Origin: Planctomycetota bacterium | Lineage (GTDB): Bacteria; Planctomycetota; Phycisphaerae; Phycisphaerales; Phycisphaeraceae | Direction of reading: 5' to 3' | Assembly: GCA_021413865.1 (NCBI GenBank) | Contig: JAIOPN010000014.1 | Span: 372,001 to 436,000 of the forward strand | Length of the DNA stretch: 64,000 nucleotides | Shown: piece by piece, positions 1 to 9,770 of the stretch | Numbering within the stretch: the stretch's first letter is position 1 | How the letters are laid out: every line of letters starts with the position of its first letter | Notes under the pieces: generated by a model | Databases searched by the model: none | Seen by the model: the letters and a program-made list of their open reading frames with translations, nothing else | Told to the model about the DNA's origin: nothing | Position numbers and translations under genes: made by a program

Positions 1-924
1 GTGGTATTCGAGGCTGTGGGTGGTCAGGTCGAGCCTGCCGAGGAAAGCGGTGACGAACCGGCCGGACTCGAGGTCTTCGGTGAGCTGCTCGTTGATGTGT
101 TTCGCGGCGGCGTTGATGCCCGCCCCAAGGCGGACACCGATACGGAGCATGGCCCGGACCTGGGTGACGGAGAGCGCCGGCCCGATGCCGTGGCCGGTGG
201 CGTCGGCCAGGAGCAGGAGCAGGCCGGGCGTTTTCTCGGCGCTGCCGTGGAGGTGGATCAGGTCGTAGATGTCCCCGCCGGTCTCGTCCGCCGGCTTGCC
301 GTAGGTCGCCAGGTCGTACCCCTTGATGACGGGCAGCGACTTGGGCAGCACGGCCATCTGGATCTGCTTGGCAAGAGCGAGGTCGCGTTCGAGCTTGAGC
401 TTGACCATGCGTTCGTCGAGCAGGCGGACGCGCTGGATGGCGACGGCGGCCTGGCCGGCGAGCGCCTCGGCGATGCGCTGGTCCGCCGACGCGGCGCAGT
501 CGCGCGCGGGGTTGAGCAGTTGCATCACGCCGACCAGCTCGTCGTCCAGGCCGATGAGCGGCACGGTGATGAGCGAGCGGGTTCGGAAGCCAGTCTTGCG
601 GTCCACCTCGGGGTTGAAGCGCGGGTCCTTGTAGCAGTCGGGGACGGCGATGGTGGCGCGGTCGCGGGCGCACTGGCCGGCGATGCCGCGGTCGATGCTG
701 AAGCGGATCTCCTGCGCCCCGGTGGCGACCTTGGAGAAAAGCTCGCGCGTGGCGGGGTCGTAGAGGAAGACGCTGCCGCGCTCGGCGGCGAGGATCTCAC
801 GGCCGGCGTCGATGATCTGCGTGAGCAGCTCGGTCAGCTCGAAGGGCCCGGCGAGCCGGCGCGAGACGTCCAGGACGCCCAACATCGCGGCCACGTCCAG
901 GGCATGGTTATCGCCACGGCTCAT
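1..924 (-). CDS. GAF domain / PP2C-type (SpoIIE, RsbU-like) serine phosphatase, 3' end outside window
   Basis: The minus strand read from the ATG at 924 stays open to base 1, giving 308 residues without the C-terminus. The first ~165 residues fit a GAF sensor domain (AERGSVFLYD, GIAGQCARDR, SLITVPL). A short helical linker (LKLERDLALAKQIQMAVLP) leads into a PP2C/SpoIIE domain. The metal-binding motifs are visible as GGDIYDL and ADATGHGIGPAL. The linker sequence is typical of RsbU-like phosphatases that dephosphorylate STAS anti-anti-sigma factors. A STAS protein lies far away at 40949-41305 and could be a partner, but nothing in the sequence proves it. The signal sensed by the GAF domain is unknown. 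The phosphatase identity is well supported; the pathway is inferred. Confidence 0.88.
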   Translation of the reverse strand, partial: MSRGDNHALDVAAMLGVLDVSRRLAGPFELTELLTQIIDAGREILAAERGSVFLYDPATRELFSKVATGAQEIRFSIDRGIAGQCARDRATIAVPDCYKDPRFNPEVDRKTGFRTRSLITVPLIGLDDELVGVMQLLNPARDCAASADQRIAEALAGQAAVAIQRVRLLDERMVKLKLERDLALAKQIQMAVLPKSLPVIKGYDLATYGKPADETGGDIYDLIHLHGSAEKTPGLLLLLADATGHGIGPALSVTQVRAMLRIGVRLGAGINAAAKHINEQLTEDLESGRFVTAFLGRLDLTTHSLEYH

Positions 925-1110
925 GCGGCCAGTATGGCTGCACGGGAGCGGACGGTCAATGAATTGCGGCAAATAGGGTCGGCGTGATTTCCACCCCATG
1001 CAATGCAGATATCGGGAACAGGGGTGTGTGCGTTTTTCTCGATGGTCCCGTGGGGTGAAGCCGGGGAAAGATCGTGTGTGACCCGGGCCGCGCGCGGCTT
1101 AGCGTCTTGC

Positions 1111-1142
1111 TCCATCACTCTCTCCCGGGGGGAGAGGGGTCT
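1111..1142. repeat. CTCTCCC/GGGAGAG palindromic repeat, copy 1
   Basis: A short self-complementary stretch (CTCTCCC, G-rich loop, GGAGAGGGG) lies between two leftward genes. Similar sequences recur at 13461-13604, 16311-16336 and 57137-57164. Confidence 0.5.
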
Positions 1143-1151
1143 CACCGTTGC

Positions 1152-2180
1152 TCACCAAACAACCTTCCCCGTCACCACGTAGTGCGTCCCCTGCGGCACG
1201 GTGGAGCGGTACGCCTGCGCGATGACGATGCCGGTGACACCCGCGCGGGCCGGGTGCGGCGCGTCGTCCACGCGCTCGAAGTCGTGCAGCAGGCCGACCA
1301 CGTCGCCCTTCTTCACCTTAGCGCCGCAGGGAATCAACGGCTCGTAGTGCCCCGTGAACGGGGCGACCGTGAAGCAGGCGCGGTCCACCATCTCGACGCG
1401 GTGCTGCGTCTTCGCGGCGTGATGGCCGATCGGTTTGATCCTGCCCTTCAACTGGCCCAGGTGGATCGCCGCCGCCAGCACGCCCTGCCGGCCGTACTTC
1501 ACGCCGTCGATGTCCACCGCCTCGCCCCAGCCCAGCTCGGTGCCGACCGTGATCTTGCCGAGCCGCTCGGCCTCACTGGGGAGCAGCCCGGGCGTCACGT
1601 TCTGATACGTGATCACCAGCGGCGTGCCGAACCAGCGGGCCGTGTCCTCGATCACCTTGCTCTGCTCCGGGTCGTCGATGGGGTGGAAGCTCGAGCACTG
1701 CGCGAAGCGGTAGTTGGGACCGCCCGAGTGCAAGTCGATGACGATATGCACGCGCGGCCAGATGTACTCGCGCACGAAACGCGCGATGCGGTGCGTGATG
1801 CCGTTGAGCGACGTGGTCGTGCCCGCGCCGTCTACGAAAGCGCGGTTCAGGTTCACGTCGTCGTCCCTGACGCTGCTGCGCGTGCCGGACTTGAACGCGG
1901 AGGCGTTGAGCACCGGCACGAGGATGATCCGGCCGACCACGTCCTTGAGGTCGATCTCCTTGAGCAGGTGCTTGATCACCACCGGGCCCTCGTACTCGTT
2001 GCCGTGGTTGGAGCCGAAGGTCACCAGCCCCTCGCCGGGCTTGCACTTCTTGCCCACCATGACGGTCAGGGGGATGAGGTGGTCGCCCCAGAGCGAGTCG
2101 TGTTCGAGGGCGACCCAGTAGTCGCGCCGGCCGGGGGAATCGAGGTCGAGGCCGTCGGGGCGGGTGATGATGCGCGGCAT
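1152..2180 (-). CDS. Succinylglutamate desuccinylase/aspartoacylase-family (M14-like) zinc deacylase
   Basis: The 342-residue protein starts at an ATG with AGGAG seven bases upstream. The zinc-binding core of the AstE/AspA branch of the M14 family is visible: HGNEYEGP near residue 60 (the H-x-x-E pair) and DLHSGG near residue 150 (the third ligand His). The C-terminal third (TVAPFTGHYEPLIPCGAKVKKGDVVGLLHD) is a small beta domain like that of other family members. Known relatives hydrolyse N-acyl amino acids or related amides; the substrate here cannot be read from the sequence. No signal peptide is visible, so it is probably cytoplasmic. Its neighbours give no clear pathway. Confidence 0.85.
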   Translation of the reverse strand: MPRIITRPDGLDLDSPGRRDYWVALEHDSLWGDHLIPLTVMVGKKCKPGEGLVTFGSNHGNEYEGPVVIKHLLKEIDLKDVVGRIILVPVLNASAFKSGTRSSVRDDDVNLNRAFVDGAGTTTSLNGITHRIARFVREYIWPRVHIVIDLHSGGPNYRFAQCSSFHPIDDPEQSKVIEDTARWFGTPLVITYQNVTPGLLPSEAERLGKITVGTELGWGEAVDIDGVKYGRQGVLAAAIHLGQLKGRIKPIGHHAAKTQHRVEMVDRACFTVAPFTGHYEPLIPCGAKVKKGDVVGLLHDFERVDDAPHPARAGVTGIVIAQAYRSTVPQGTHYVVTGKVVW

Positions 2181-2232
2181 GGAGAGGCTCCTTATTAGGA
2201 AGAGGAATAGCCTACCCGCTTTTGCGTTGTGG

Positions 2233-2261
2233 TTGGCCGGGTGAGCGCGGGTTACGATATT
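2233..2261 (+). promoter_or_regulatory. Candidate sigma70-type promoter for the Clp-N/cupin gene
   Basis: TTGGCC at 2233-2238, a 17-base spacer and GATATT at 2256-2261 lie 23 bases before the start codon. The -35 hexamer is the same as that proposed for clpC. This is inferred from consensus matching only. Confidence 0.4.
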
Positions 2262-2284
2262 TACACCGCCCCGGGAGCCTCGCC

Positions 2285-3205
2285 ATGTTCGAGCGATTCA
2301 CCGACCGCGCCCGTAAGGTCATGGATTTCGCCAACCAGAAGGCGCAGCGCTACAACCACGACCACATCGGCACCGAGCACATCCTGCTCGGCCTCGTGAT
2401 GGAGGGCTCGGGCGTCGGCGCCAACGTGCTCAAGAACCTGGGCATAGGCATGGACAAGGTCCGCATCGAGGTTGAGAAGGTCGTCAAGCCCGGCAGCGCC
2501 ACGCCCACCTCGGGCATGCTGCCCCAGACACCGCTGGCCAAGAAGGCCCTCGAACAGGCCATCGCGGAGGCGCGCGGGCTCAACCACAACTACGTCGGCA
2601 CCGAACACGTGCTGCTGGGGCTACTGAGTGTGACGGAGGGTATTGCGGCCATCGTCCTTGCCAACCTCCGGGTCGATCTCGATGCGACACGCAAAGGAAT
2701 CATCGACCTGTTGGGCACGGGCACGAATGGCGGCGGCGCTTGTGCGATACCGTCCGAAACCCGCACGCAACCCCAAATCGTCGGCTTCAACGAGGGCAAT
2801 ACCTTTCGTGTCCTGGGCACGCTCACGCGCATGATCCTCACCCGCGCCCAGACCGGCGGTGCGATGACCCTCTTCGAGCAGTCCGGCCTCCCCGGCCAGG
2901 GCGTCCCCCTGCACGTCCACCAGCACGAGGACGAGTTCTTCCGCGTCCTCGAAGGCCAGGTCCGCTTCGCCGCTAACATGACCGCGACCCTCGCCGGTCC
3001 GGGCGACACGCTCTACGGCCCGCGCCGCATCCCCCACGAATGGTTCTTCGCCGGCGACAAGCCCAGCAAGGTCCTCATCGCCACGCTCCCCGGCACCGCC
3101 TTTGAGAACATGCTCGTTGAGTTGGGCAAGCTCCCGCCAGGCCCGCCGGACATGGCGAAGGTGACGGAAATCTGCGGCCGCGCGGGGGTGACGTTTGTCG
3201 GGTGA
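2285..3205 (+). CDS. Fusion of a ClpC-type N-terminal (Clp repeat) domain with a C-terminal cupin domain
   Basis: The 306-residue protein starts at the ATG preceded by GGGAG. Residues 1-145 are two Clp repeats nearly identical to the start of the neighbouring ClpC ([44 protein letters not shown]). No AAA+ ATPase follows. After a short linker, residues ~165-290 form a cupin-type beta barrel with the metal-binding pattern HVHQHEDEFFRVLEG and a downstream GPRRIPHEWFF. The Clp N-domain normally binds adaptors or phospho-arginine substrates for ClpC, so this protein could be an adaptor, a decoy, or a sensor whose cupin part binds a small ligand. That role is inference. The gene lies 750 bases before clpC on the same strand, with a toxin-antitoxin pair between them. 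The two domains are clear; the function is unknown. Confidence 0.85.
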   Translation: MFERFTDRARKVMDFANQKAQRYNHDHIGTEHILLGLVMEGSGVGANVLKNLGIGMDKVRIEVEKVVKPGSATPTSGMLPQTPLAKKALEQAIAEARGLNHNYVGTEHVLLGLLSVTEGIAAIVLANLRVDLDATRKGIIDLLGTGTNGGGACAIPSETRTQPQIVGFNEGNTFRVLGTLTRMILTRAQTGGAMTLFEQSGLPGQGVPLHVHQHEDEFFRVLEGQVRFAANMTATLAGPGDTLYGPRRIPHEWFFAGDKPSKVLIATLPGTAFENMLVELGKLPPGPPDMAKVTEICGRAGVTFVG

Positions 3206-3268
3206 ACGTGTATTGCGTGGTGCGAGGGCAAATCGGCGGATATGATTAGCTGTCAGTTGAGGTGCGAT

Positions 3269-3475
3269 ATGACATCCAGAACACTCCGTATCGATGGTCA
3301 AAAATTTCACATTGTCCCCGAGGACGAGTACAGAACGCTCCGCGCGGCCATGCGGTCACAACAACAACTCGCTCGGCAGGATATTGCCGATCTGACCCAA
3401 GCCGAACGGCGACTTAAAGACCCCCGGCGCAAGACCATCCCGCTGGCCCGACTCAAGGCCAAGTTGGGGCTCTGA
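3269..3475 (+). CDS. Small antitoxin-like protein of a RelE/ParE-type toxin-antitoxin pair
   Basis: The gene encodes 68 residues beginning MTSRTLRIDGQKFHIVP. An in-frame ATG at 3242 would add nine residues, but the ATG at 3269 has GAGG six bases upstream and is preferred. The protein is highly charged and mostly helical, with a C-terminal KTIPLARLKAKLGL that could wrap the toxin. It stops two bases before the toxin start, the usual spacing for translational coupling. The N-terminal EDEYRTLRAA segment resembles antitoxins paired with RelE toxins (Phd/RelB-like), but the DNA-binding fold cannot be assigned by eye. Confidence 0.7.
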   Translation: MTSRTLRIDGQKFHIVPEDEYRTLRAAMRSQQQLARQDIADLTQAERRLKDPRRKTIPLARLKAKLGL

Positions 3476-3477
3476 CC

Positions 3478-3741
3478 ATGCGATACGCCGTGGTGATCGA
3501 CACCAAAGCGGCGCGGGAAATAGAGGCACTTCCTCGACAAGATCAGCGCCGGATCATCTCCAAAATTGAGGCATTGGCCAACAACCCACGCCCGTCGGGT
3601 TGCGTCAGGCTTGCTGGAGAGTCCGGGCTTTGGCGCTGCCGATCGGGCGTGTACCGAATCATCTATCAGATTCAGGATGCTCGGCTTCTGATCGTTGTGG
3701 TGAAGGTCGGACACCGCCGAGACGTGTACCGTGGGATATAG
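3478..3741 (+). CDS. RelE/ParE-family toxin
   Basis: The 87-residue protein has the RelE/ParE layout: an N-terminal strand (YAVVIDTKAAREIEALP), two helices (RRIISKIEALANNP), then strands with RLAGESGLWRCRSGVYRIIYQI and a C-terminal VVVKVGHRRDVYRGI. The GLWRxRxGxYRIIY block and the terminal HRRDVY motif are strong family signatures. RelE relatives cut ribosome-bound mRNA; ParE relatives poison gyrase. The basic and tyrosine residues at the end favour the RelE side. It is cotranscribed with the antitoxin just upstream. The pair sits between the Clp-N/cupin gene and clpC; ClpC-family proteases often degrade antitoxins, so a functional link is possible but unproven. Confidence 0.88.
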   Translation: MRYAVVIDTKAAREIEALPRQDQRRIISKIEALANNPRPSGCVRLAGESGLWRCRSGVYRIIYQIQDARLLIVVVKVGHRRDVYRGI

Positions 3742-3820
3742 GCACGGCTCTTCCTTCCCCCGCCTTTCTTTTACCCACCCGCCCTTCTGGCCGATAAACC
3801 GACTGAGCGAGTTCTCGGCA

Positions 3821-3850
3821 TTGGCCGTAAAGCACGGCGGTTCCTACAAT
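3821..3850 (+). promoter_or_regulatory. Candidate sigma70-type promoter for clpC
   Basis: TTGGCC at 3821-3826, an 18-base spacer and TACAAT at 3845-3850 lie about 105 bases before the clpC start. A second TACAAT at 3899-3904 lacks a good -35. No CIRCE or CtsR-like operator was recognised. Confidence 0.45.
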
Positions 3851-3954
3851 CGCGCCGCAGGGACAGGGCTCGGCGGGCGGGTCATTTGACCGCTGCGCTA
3901 CAATGTAATGCGACACCACCCGCGGGACCGCCCCGCAAAGAGAAAGAGAATGCC

Positions 3955-6489
<2,535 letters not shown>

Positions 6490-6529
6490 TCGCTCTTCCG
6501 GTTTCCGCGACACACAATCCATCCCCCCC

Positions 6530-6564
6530 GAGGCCCGCGTTCCAGAACGCGGGCCTCTTTTTTT
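6530..6564 (+). terminator. Rho-independent terminator of clpC
   Basis: A perfect 12-bp stem (GAGGCCCGCGTT, loop CCAG, AACGCGGGCCTC) is followed at once by seven T residues, 41 bases after the clpC stop. Confidence 0.95.
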
Positions 6565-6683
6565 GACCCCGCGCCGCGTTACCAGACCCGACGCCAAACC
6601 GTATTGATTTGCCGTTCCCGATGCGTCAAGTTGCCGCAATTTCGGGTCGATACCACGTCTATGCGTATTCGGGCCTGTAGAAA

Positions 6684-6701
6684 CAGACTTCCGTGAGTCT
6701 G
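6684..6701. repeat. Small inverted repeat CAGACT-N6-AGTCTG
   Basis: A perfect 6-bp palindrome in the leader region of the HDOD-GGDEF gene, 66 bases before its start. It could be an operator or a minor repeat; no regulator is known. Confidence 0.4.
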
Positions 6702-6766
6702 CTGCCGGCGTAATTCGGGTTCAGGGCGCGGTTCCATTTTTTTACCGCGGGTGAGAGGGACTACTG

Positions 6767-8296
6767 ATGAATCAGCAACTCCTTGATCGAGTGCTTAAAT
6801 CCCCGAGGCTGCCGAGCCTCCCCGCCATCGCCATCGAGGTGATCGATCTCGTCCAGCAGAAGGACGTGAACATCAAGCAGATCGCCCACACGATCAGCCA
6901 CGACCCGGCGCTCTCCAGCAAGATCCTCAAGACCGTCAACTCCTCCTTCTACGGCCAGGCGCACTCCATCGCCACCATCAGCCACGCGCTGGTCGTCCTG
7001 GGGCTCAACAGCGTCAAGACGCTCGCCCTGGGCTTCAGCCTCGTACCCAACCTCCGCGACAGCGGCGGCGCGGGCTTCGACCACGTCGGCTTCTGGCGCC
7101 GCAGCCTCTACTCCGCCGTCGCCGCCAAGACCATGGCCAAACAGATCGGCCTGGTCCAGCAGGAGGAAGCCTTCTTCGGCGGCCTGCTCCAGGACCTGGG
7201 CATGCTCGCCATGTACCAGACCCTCCCCGACGACTACCCCGCCATCCTCGCCCAGATCAAGGACCAGCACCGCAACCTCTGGCAGGCGGAACGCGCCAAG
7301 CTCGACGGCATGGACCACGCCATGGTCGGCGCCGCCCTCGCCGAGAGCTGGAACCTCCCCCCGCTGCTGGTCAAGCCCGTCCTCCACCACGAGGACATCA
7401 CCGGCGCGCCCGAGGAACTCCTCCCGCTCATCCGCTGCGTCGCCCTGGGCGCGCGCCTCGCGGACGTCTTCGTCATCGAGTCCAACGGCGGGGCGCTGGA
7501 GACCTACTACAACCTCTCGCAGGAGTGGTTCAACATCCCCCGCGAGCAGGCCGAGGGCCTCTTCCGCGCCATCCACGCCACCACAGTCGAGATGAAGCGA
7601 CTCTTCGACCTGCCCACCGGCGACCTGGAAAACCCCGACGAGATCCTCTCCCGCGCCAACGAGACCCTCCAGAACATCAGCCTGCAGCAGTCCATCCAGA
7701 CCACCCAGCTCCAGCAGGAGAACCAGGAGCTGGCGCAGAAGGCGACCACCGACTCGCTCACCGGCGCCTCCAACCGCGGCCGGTTCAACGAGTTCATCGC
7801 CGAGCAATTCGAGAAGGCCAGCCAGCTCGAGCCCCTGAGCATCCTGTTCATGGACGTGGACCACTTCAAGAAGTTCAACGACACCTACGGCCACCAGACA
7901 GGCGACCGCGTGCTCGTCGAGGTCGCCTCCGTCCTCAAGGGCGCAGCCCCCAAGGGCGCGCTGGTCGCCCGCTACGGCGGCGAGGAGTTCTCCGTCATCG
8001 TCCCCCGCATGACCCGCGTGGACGCCGCCGCCCTGGCGGAGAAAATCCGCGGCCTCATCCAGTCCAACCCCGTCAGCTCCGAGGACGGCCAGACGCTCCA
8101 CGTCACCATGAGCATCGGCGTCGCCGCCTACGAGGGGGCCTTCTTCGCCCGCCCCGAGCAGGTCGTCAAGGCCGCCGACCAGGCCGTGTACGCCGCCAAG
8201 AAGTCCGGCCGCAACTGCGTCCGCGTCTTCGCCCCCCGCGTCGCCAACCCCGGCGCGACGCCGACACCCCAGCCGCCGCAGCAGCGCGTGGCGTAA
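6767..8296 (+). CDS. HDOD domain protein with C-terminal GGDEF diguanylate cyclase
   Basis: The 509-residue protein begins with an HDOD domain (residues ~10-215; LPSLPAIAIEVIDL, ISHDPALSSKILKTVNSSFY, ALVVLGLNSVKTLALG). A helical segment and a Gln-rich coiled coil (~290-325, LQQSIQTTQLQQENQEL) connect it to a GGDEF domain (DSLTGASNRGRFNEF near 328). The catalytic motif RYGGEEF near residue 403 is intact, as is MDVDHFKKFND, so cyclic-di-GMP synthesis is expected. HDOD domains serve as signalling or scaffold modules. GAGAGGG lies about 12 bases before the ATG. The gene follows the clpC terminator and is probably a separate transcript. A palindromic repeat follows its stop. Confidence 0.93.
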   Translation: MNQQLLDRVLKSPRLPSLPAIAIEVIDLVQQKDVNIKQIAHTISHDPALSSKILKTVNSSFYGQAHSIATISHALVVLGLNSVKTLALGFSLVPNLRDSGGAGFDHVGFWRRSLYSAVAAKTMAKQIGLVQQEEAFFGGLLQDLGMLAMYQTLPDDYPAILAQIKDQHRNLWQAERAKLDGMDHAMVGAALAESWNLPPLLVKPVLHHEDITGAPEELLPLIRCVALGARLADVFVIESNGGALETYYNLSQEWFNIPREQAEGLFRAIHATTVEMKRLFDLPTGDLENPDEILSRANETLQNISLQQSIQTTQLQQENQELAQKATTDSLTGASNRGRFNEFIAEQFEKASQLEPLSILFMDVDHFKKFNDTYGHQTGDRVLVEVASVLKGAAPKGALVARYGGEEFSVIVPRMTRVDAAALAEKIRGLIQSNPVSSEDGQTLHVTMSIGVAAYEGAFFARPEQVVKAADQAVYAAKKSGRNCVRVFAPRVANPGATPTPQPPQQRVA

Positions 8297-8313
8297 AACC
8301 GCACAACGCTCCC

Positions 8314-8390
8314 GTAGGGTGGTGCTGAGTCCGCGAAGCCCACCATCCGCGTATTTGAGCACCAAAGACGGTGGGCTTCGCGGACTCAGC
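8314..8390. repeat. GTAGGGTG palindromic element, copy 1
   Basis: After GTAGGGTGGT comes a perfect 21-bp inverted repeat: left arm 8324-8344 (GCTGAGTCCGCG...), right arm 8370-8390, spacer 25 bases beginning ATCCGCGTATTT. The right arm contains the stop codon of the leftward gene ending at 8386. A nearly identical copy is at 26893-26980. Confidence 0.9.
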
Positions 8391-9630
8391 TCTTCCACGG
8401 CACCCACCCGCGACCGAACGTGCGGTTGTTCGTCAGGTCGCTCCAGCTCTGCGCCATCGTCACCGTCTGGTCGTACGGGTCCGTGTCCGGCCCGCCGTGG
8501 CGGCAGACCGCGCGTGGGAACGTCGCGTGGTCGCTCAGCAGTTTCCGCATGTGGTCATACCCACGGCCCCAGGGCATGTGGCATATCTCGCCCATGTGCG
8601 TGAACCGCACCGCCGAGTCGGTGTAGTACTGCATGTCCCCCGCACCCAGGTGCTTGCCCACGCGCTCCAGGTACGCCAGCCGCTTGTGGCGGATGTACGC
8701 CCCCATCTCCTCGGTCTGGAAATGCCCCTCCGTGCACCAGAGCACGCCCGACTTGTCCATCCGGCGGAACGCGACGCGGCGGAAGCTCTTCTCGGCGATC
8801 ACGCCGTCACCCGACACGTCCGCCCACACCTGCGACGCCCCGCTCCAGTTGAAGAGCGTGTAGCGCGTGTAGAGCTCGACCACCTGCCCGATGTTGGAGG
8901 CGAAGCGCAGGATCGGGAAATTGCAGATCGGCCAGGTGTCCTCGATCGGTTCGTCGAGCCAGCACCAGCACGACACACCCGCGAAGCACCCCACGCCCTT
9001 CTCGTTGCCCGCACCCCACTGCTCGATGTAGCCCGTGCGCGGCTTGAACAGCTTGTAAGGCCTCGCCGGCGTGGACCACTTCTGCCTCGGCCGCTTCCAC
9101 GGGCCGGGCTTGCGCCACCTGTACCCGCGCGGCATGGGCGAGAGCGGAAGCGAGTCGGCGCTGTGCGACGCCAGCACGCCGTCCGGCCCGACCATCAACG
9201 CGCCGGAACACCCCTGGTCCTGCGGCCGGGGAACGTCCACGCCGATCGGCGGGTTGTAGTTCCGGTCCCACCGCGTGATCATCGCCTTGTATTTCACGTA
9301 CTCCATCACCGCCGCCTCGAGCAGCGTGCAGCCCGCGCCACGCGCCACGCCGTGCAGCCGGTCCACGCGCTCCGGGTAGATGTCCGCCAACTCGGGGTAG
9401 CGCGCGTAATCCGGCGGCGTCTCCAGCCGCGACGCGACATACGCCTCCAGCGCCCGCCGGCTCATCGCCCCCAGCGTGTCGCGCAGCTCGACGCTCTTGA
9501 GCGCCGCGGCGGTCTGCTTCTTGACGCCCGCCGCTCCGATCTTCTTGCCCTCCGCGACGCCGTCGTCGAACGGGATGATCGGGACGATCTCGATATCGAT
9601 GTTGCTCACGCTCTTGGCGGACTTGGCCAT
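8386..9630 (-). CDS. C45-like (acyltransferase/NTN-hydrolase type) protein
   Basis: The 414-residue protein starts at the ATG at 9630 with GGAGAG upstream; the longer open frame runs into repeat DNA and is not used. Near residue 160, QGCSGALMVGPDGVLASHSADS matches the nucleophile Cys region of C45-type autoproteolytic acyltransferases (acyl-CoA:6-aminopenicillanate acyltransferase relatives). Later, VIAEKSFRRVAFRRMD fits the conserved strand in which these enzymes read acid and basic residues. The N-terminus (MAKSAKSV) has no signal peptide. Its natural substrate is unknown. A shorter relative sharing the central block is at 25720-26883. The stop lies inside a palindromic element. The family assignment is moderately sure; a degenerate or novel branch is possible. 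Confidence 0.6.
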   Translation of the reverse strand: MAKSAKSVSNIDIEIVPIIPFDDGVAEGKKIGAAGVKKQTAAALKSVELRDTLGAMSRRALEAYVASRLETPPDYARYPELADIYPERVDRLHGVARGAGCTLLEAAVMEYVKYKAMITRWDRNYNPPIGVDVPRPQDQGCSGALMVGPDGVLASHSADSLPLSPMPRGYRWRKPGPWKRPRQKWSTPARPYKLFKPRTGYIEQWGAGNEKGVGCFAGVSCWCWLDEPIEDTWPICNFPILRFASNIGQVVELYTRYTLFNWSGASQVWADVSGDGVIAEKSFRRVAFRRMDKSGVLWCTEGHFQTEEMGAYIRHKRLAYLERVGKHLGAGDMQYYTDSAVRFTHMGEICHMPWGRGYDHMRKLLSDHATFPRAVCRHGGPDTDPYDQTVTMAQSWSDLTNNRTFGRGWVPWKS

Positions 9631-9675
9631 GGGTTCTCTCCTCGTTCGTTGGGGGCGGGCATTGTAGAAAGAAAC

Positions 9676-9770
9676 AGTCCAGAGTCCCGAGTCCAGAGTC
9701 AGGAAATCCAGAGTCGGAGACACCGTCGGGGGTCTTCGGCTCTGGACTCTGGACTCTGGACTCTGGACTA
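9676..9770 (-). repeat. CCAGAGT heptamer hairpin element, copy 1
   Basis: Tandem GGACTCT units on one side (9740-9768) face AGTCCAGAGTC units on the other (9676-9700), so the transcript can fold back on itself. Read leftward, the element begins AATAGTCCAGAGTC; its TAG is the stop codon of the GH127 gene. It ends GACTGTTTCTTTC. Related elements are at 28303-28377, 29876-29996 and 45036-45071. Confidence 0.85.
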
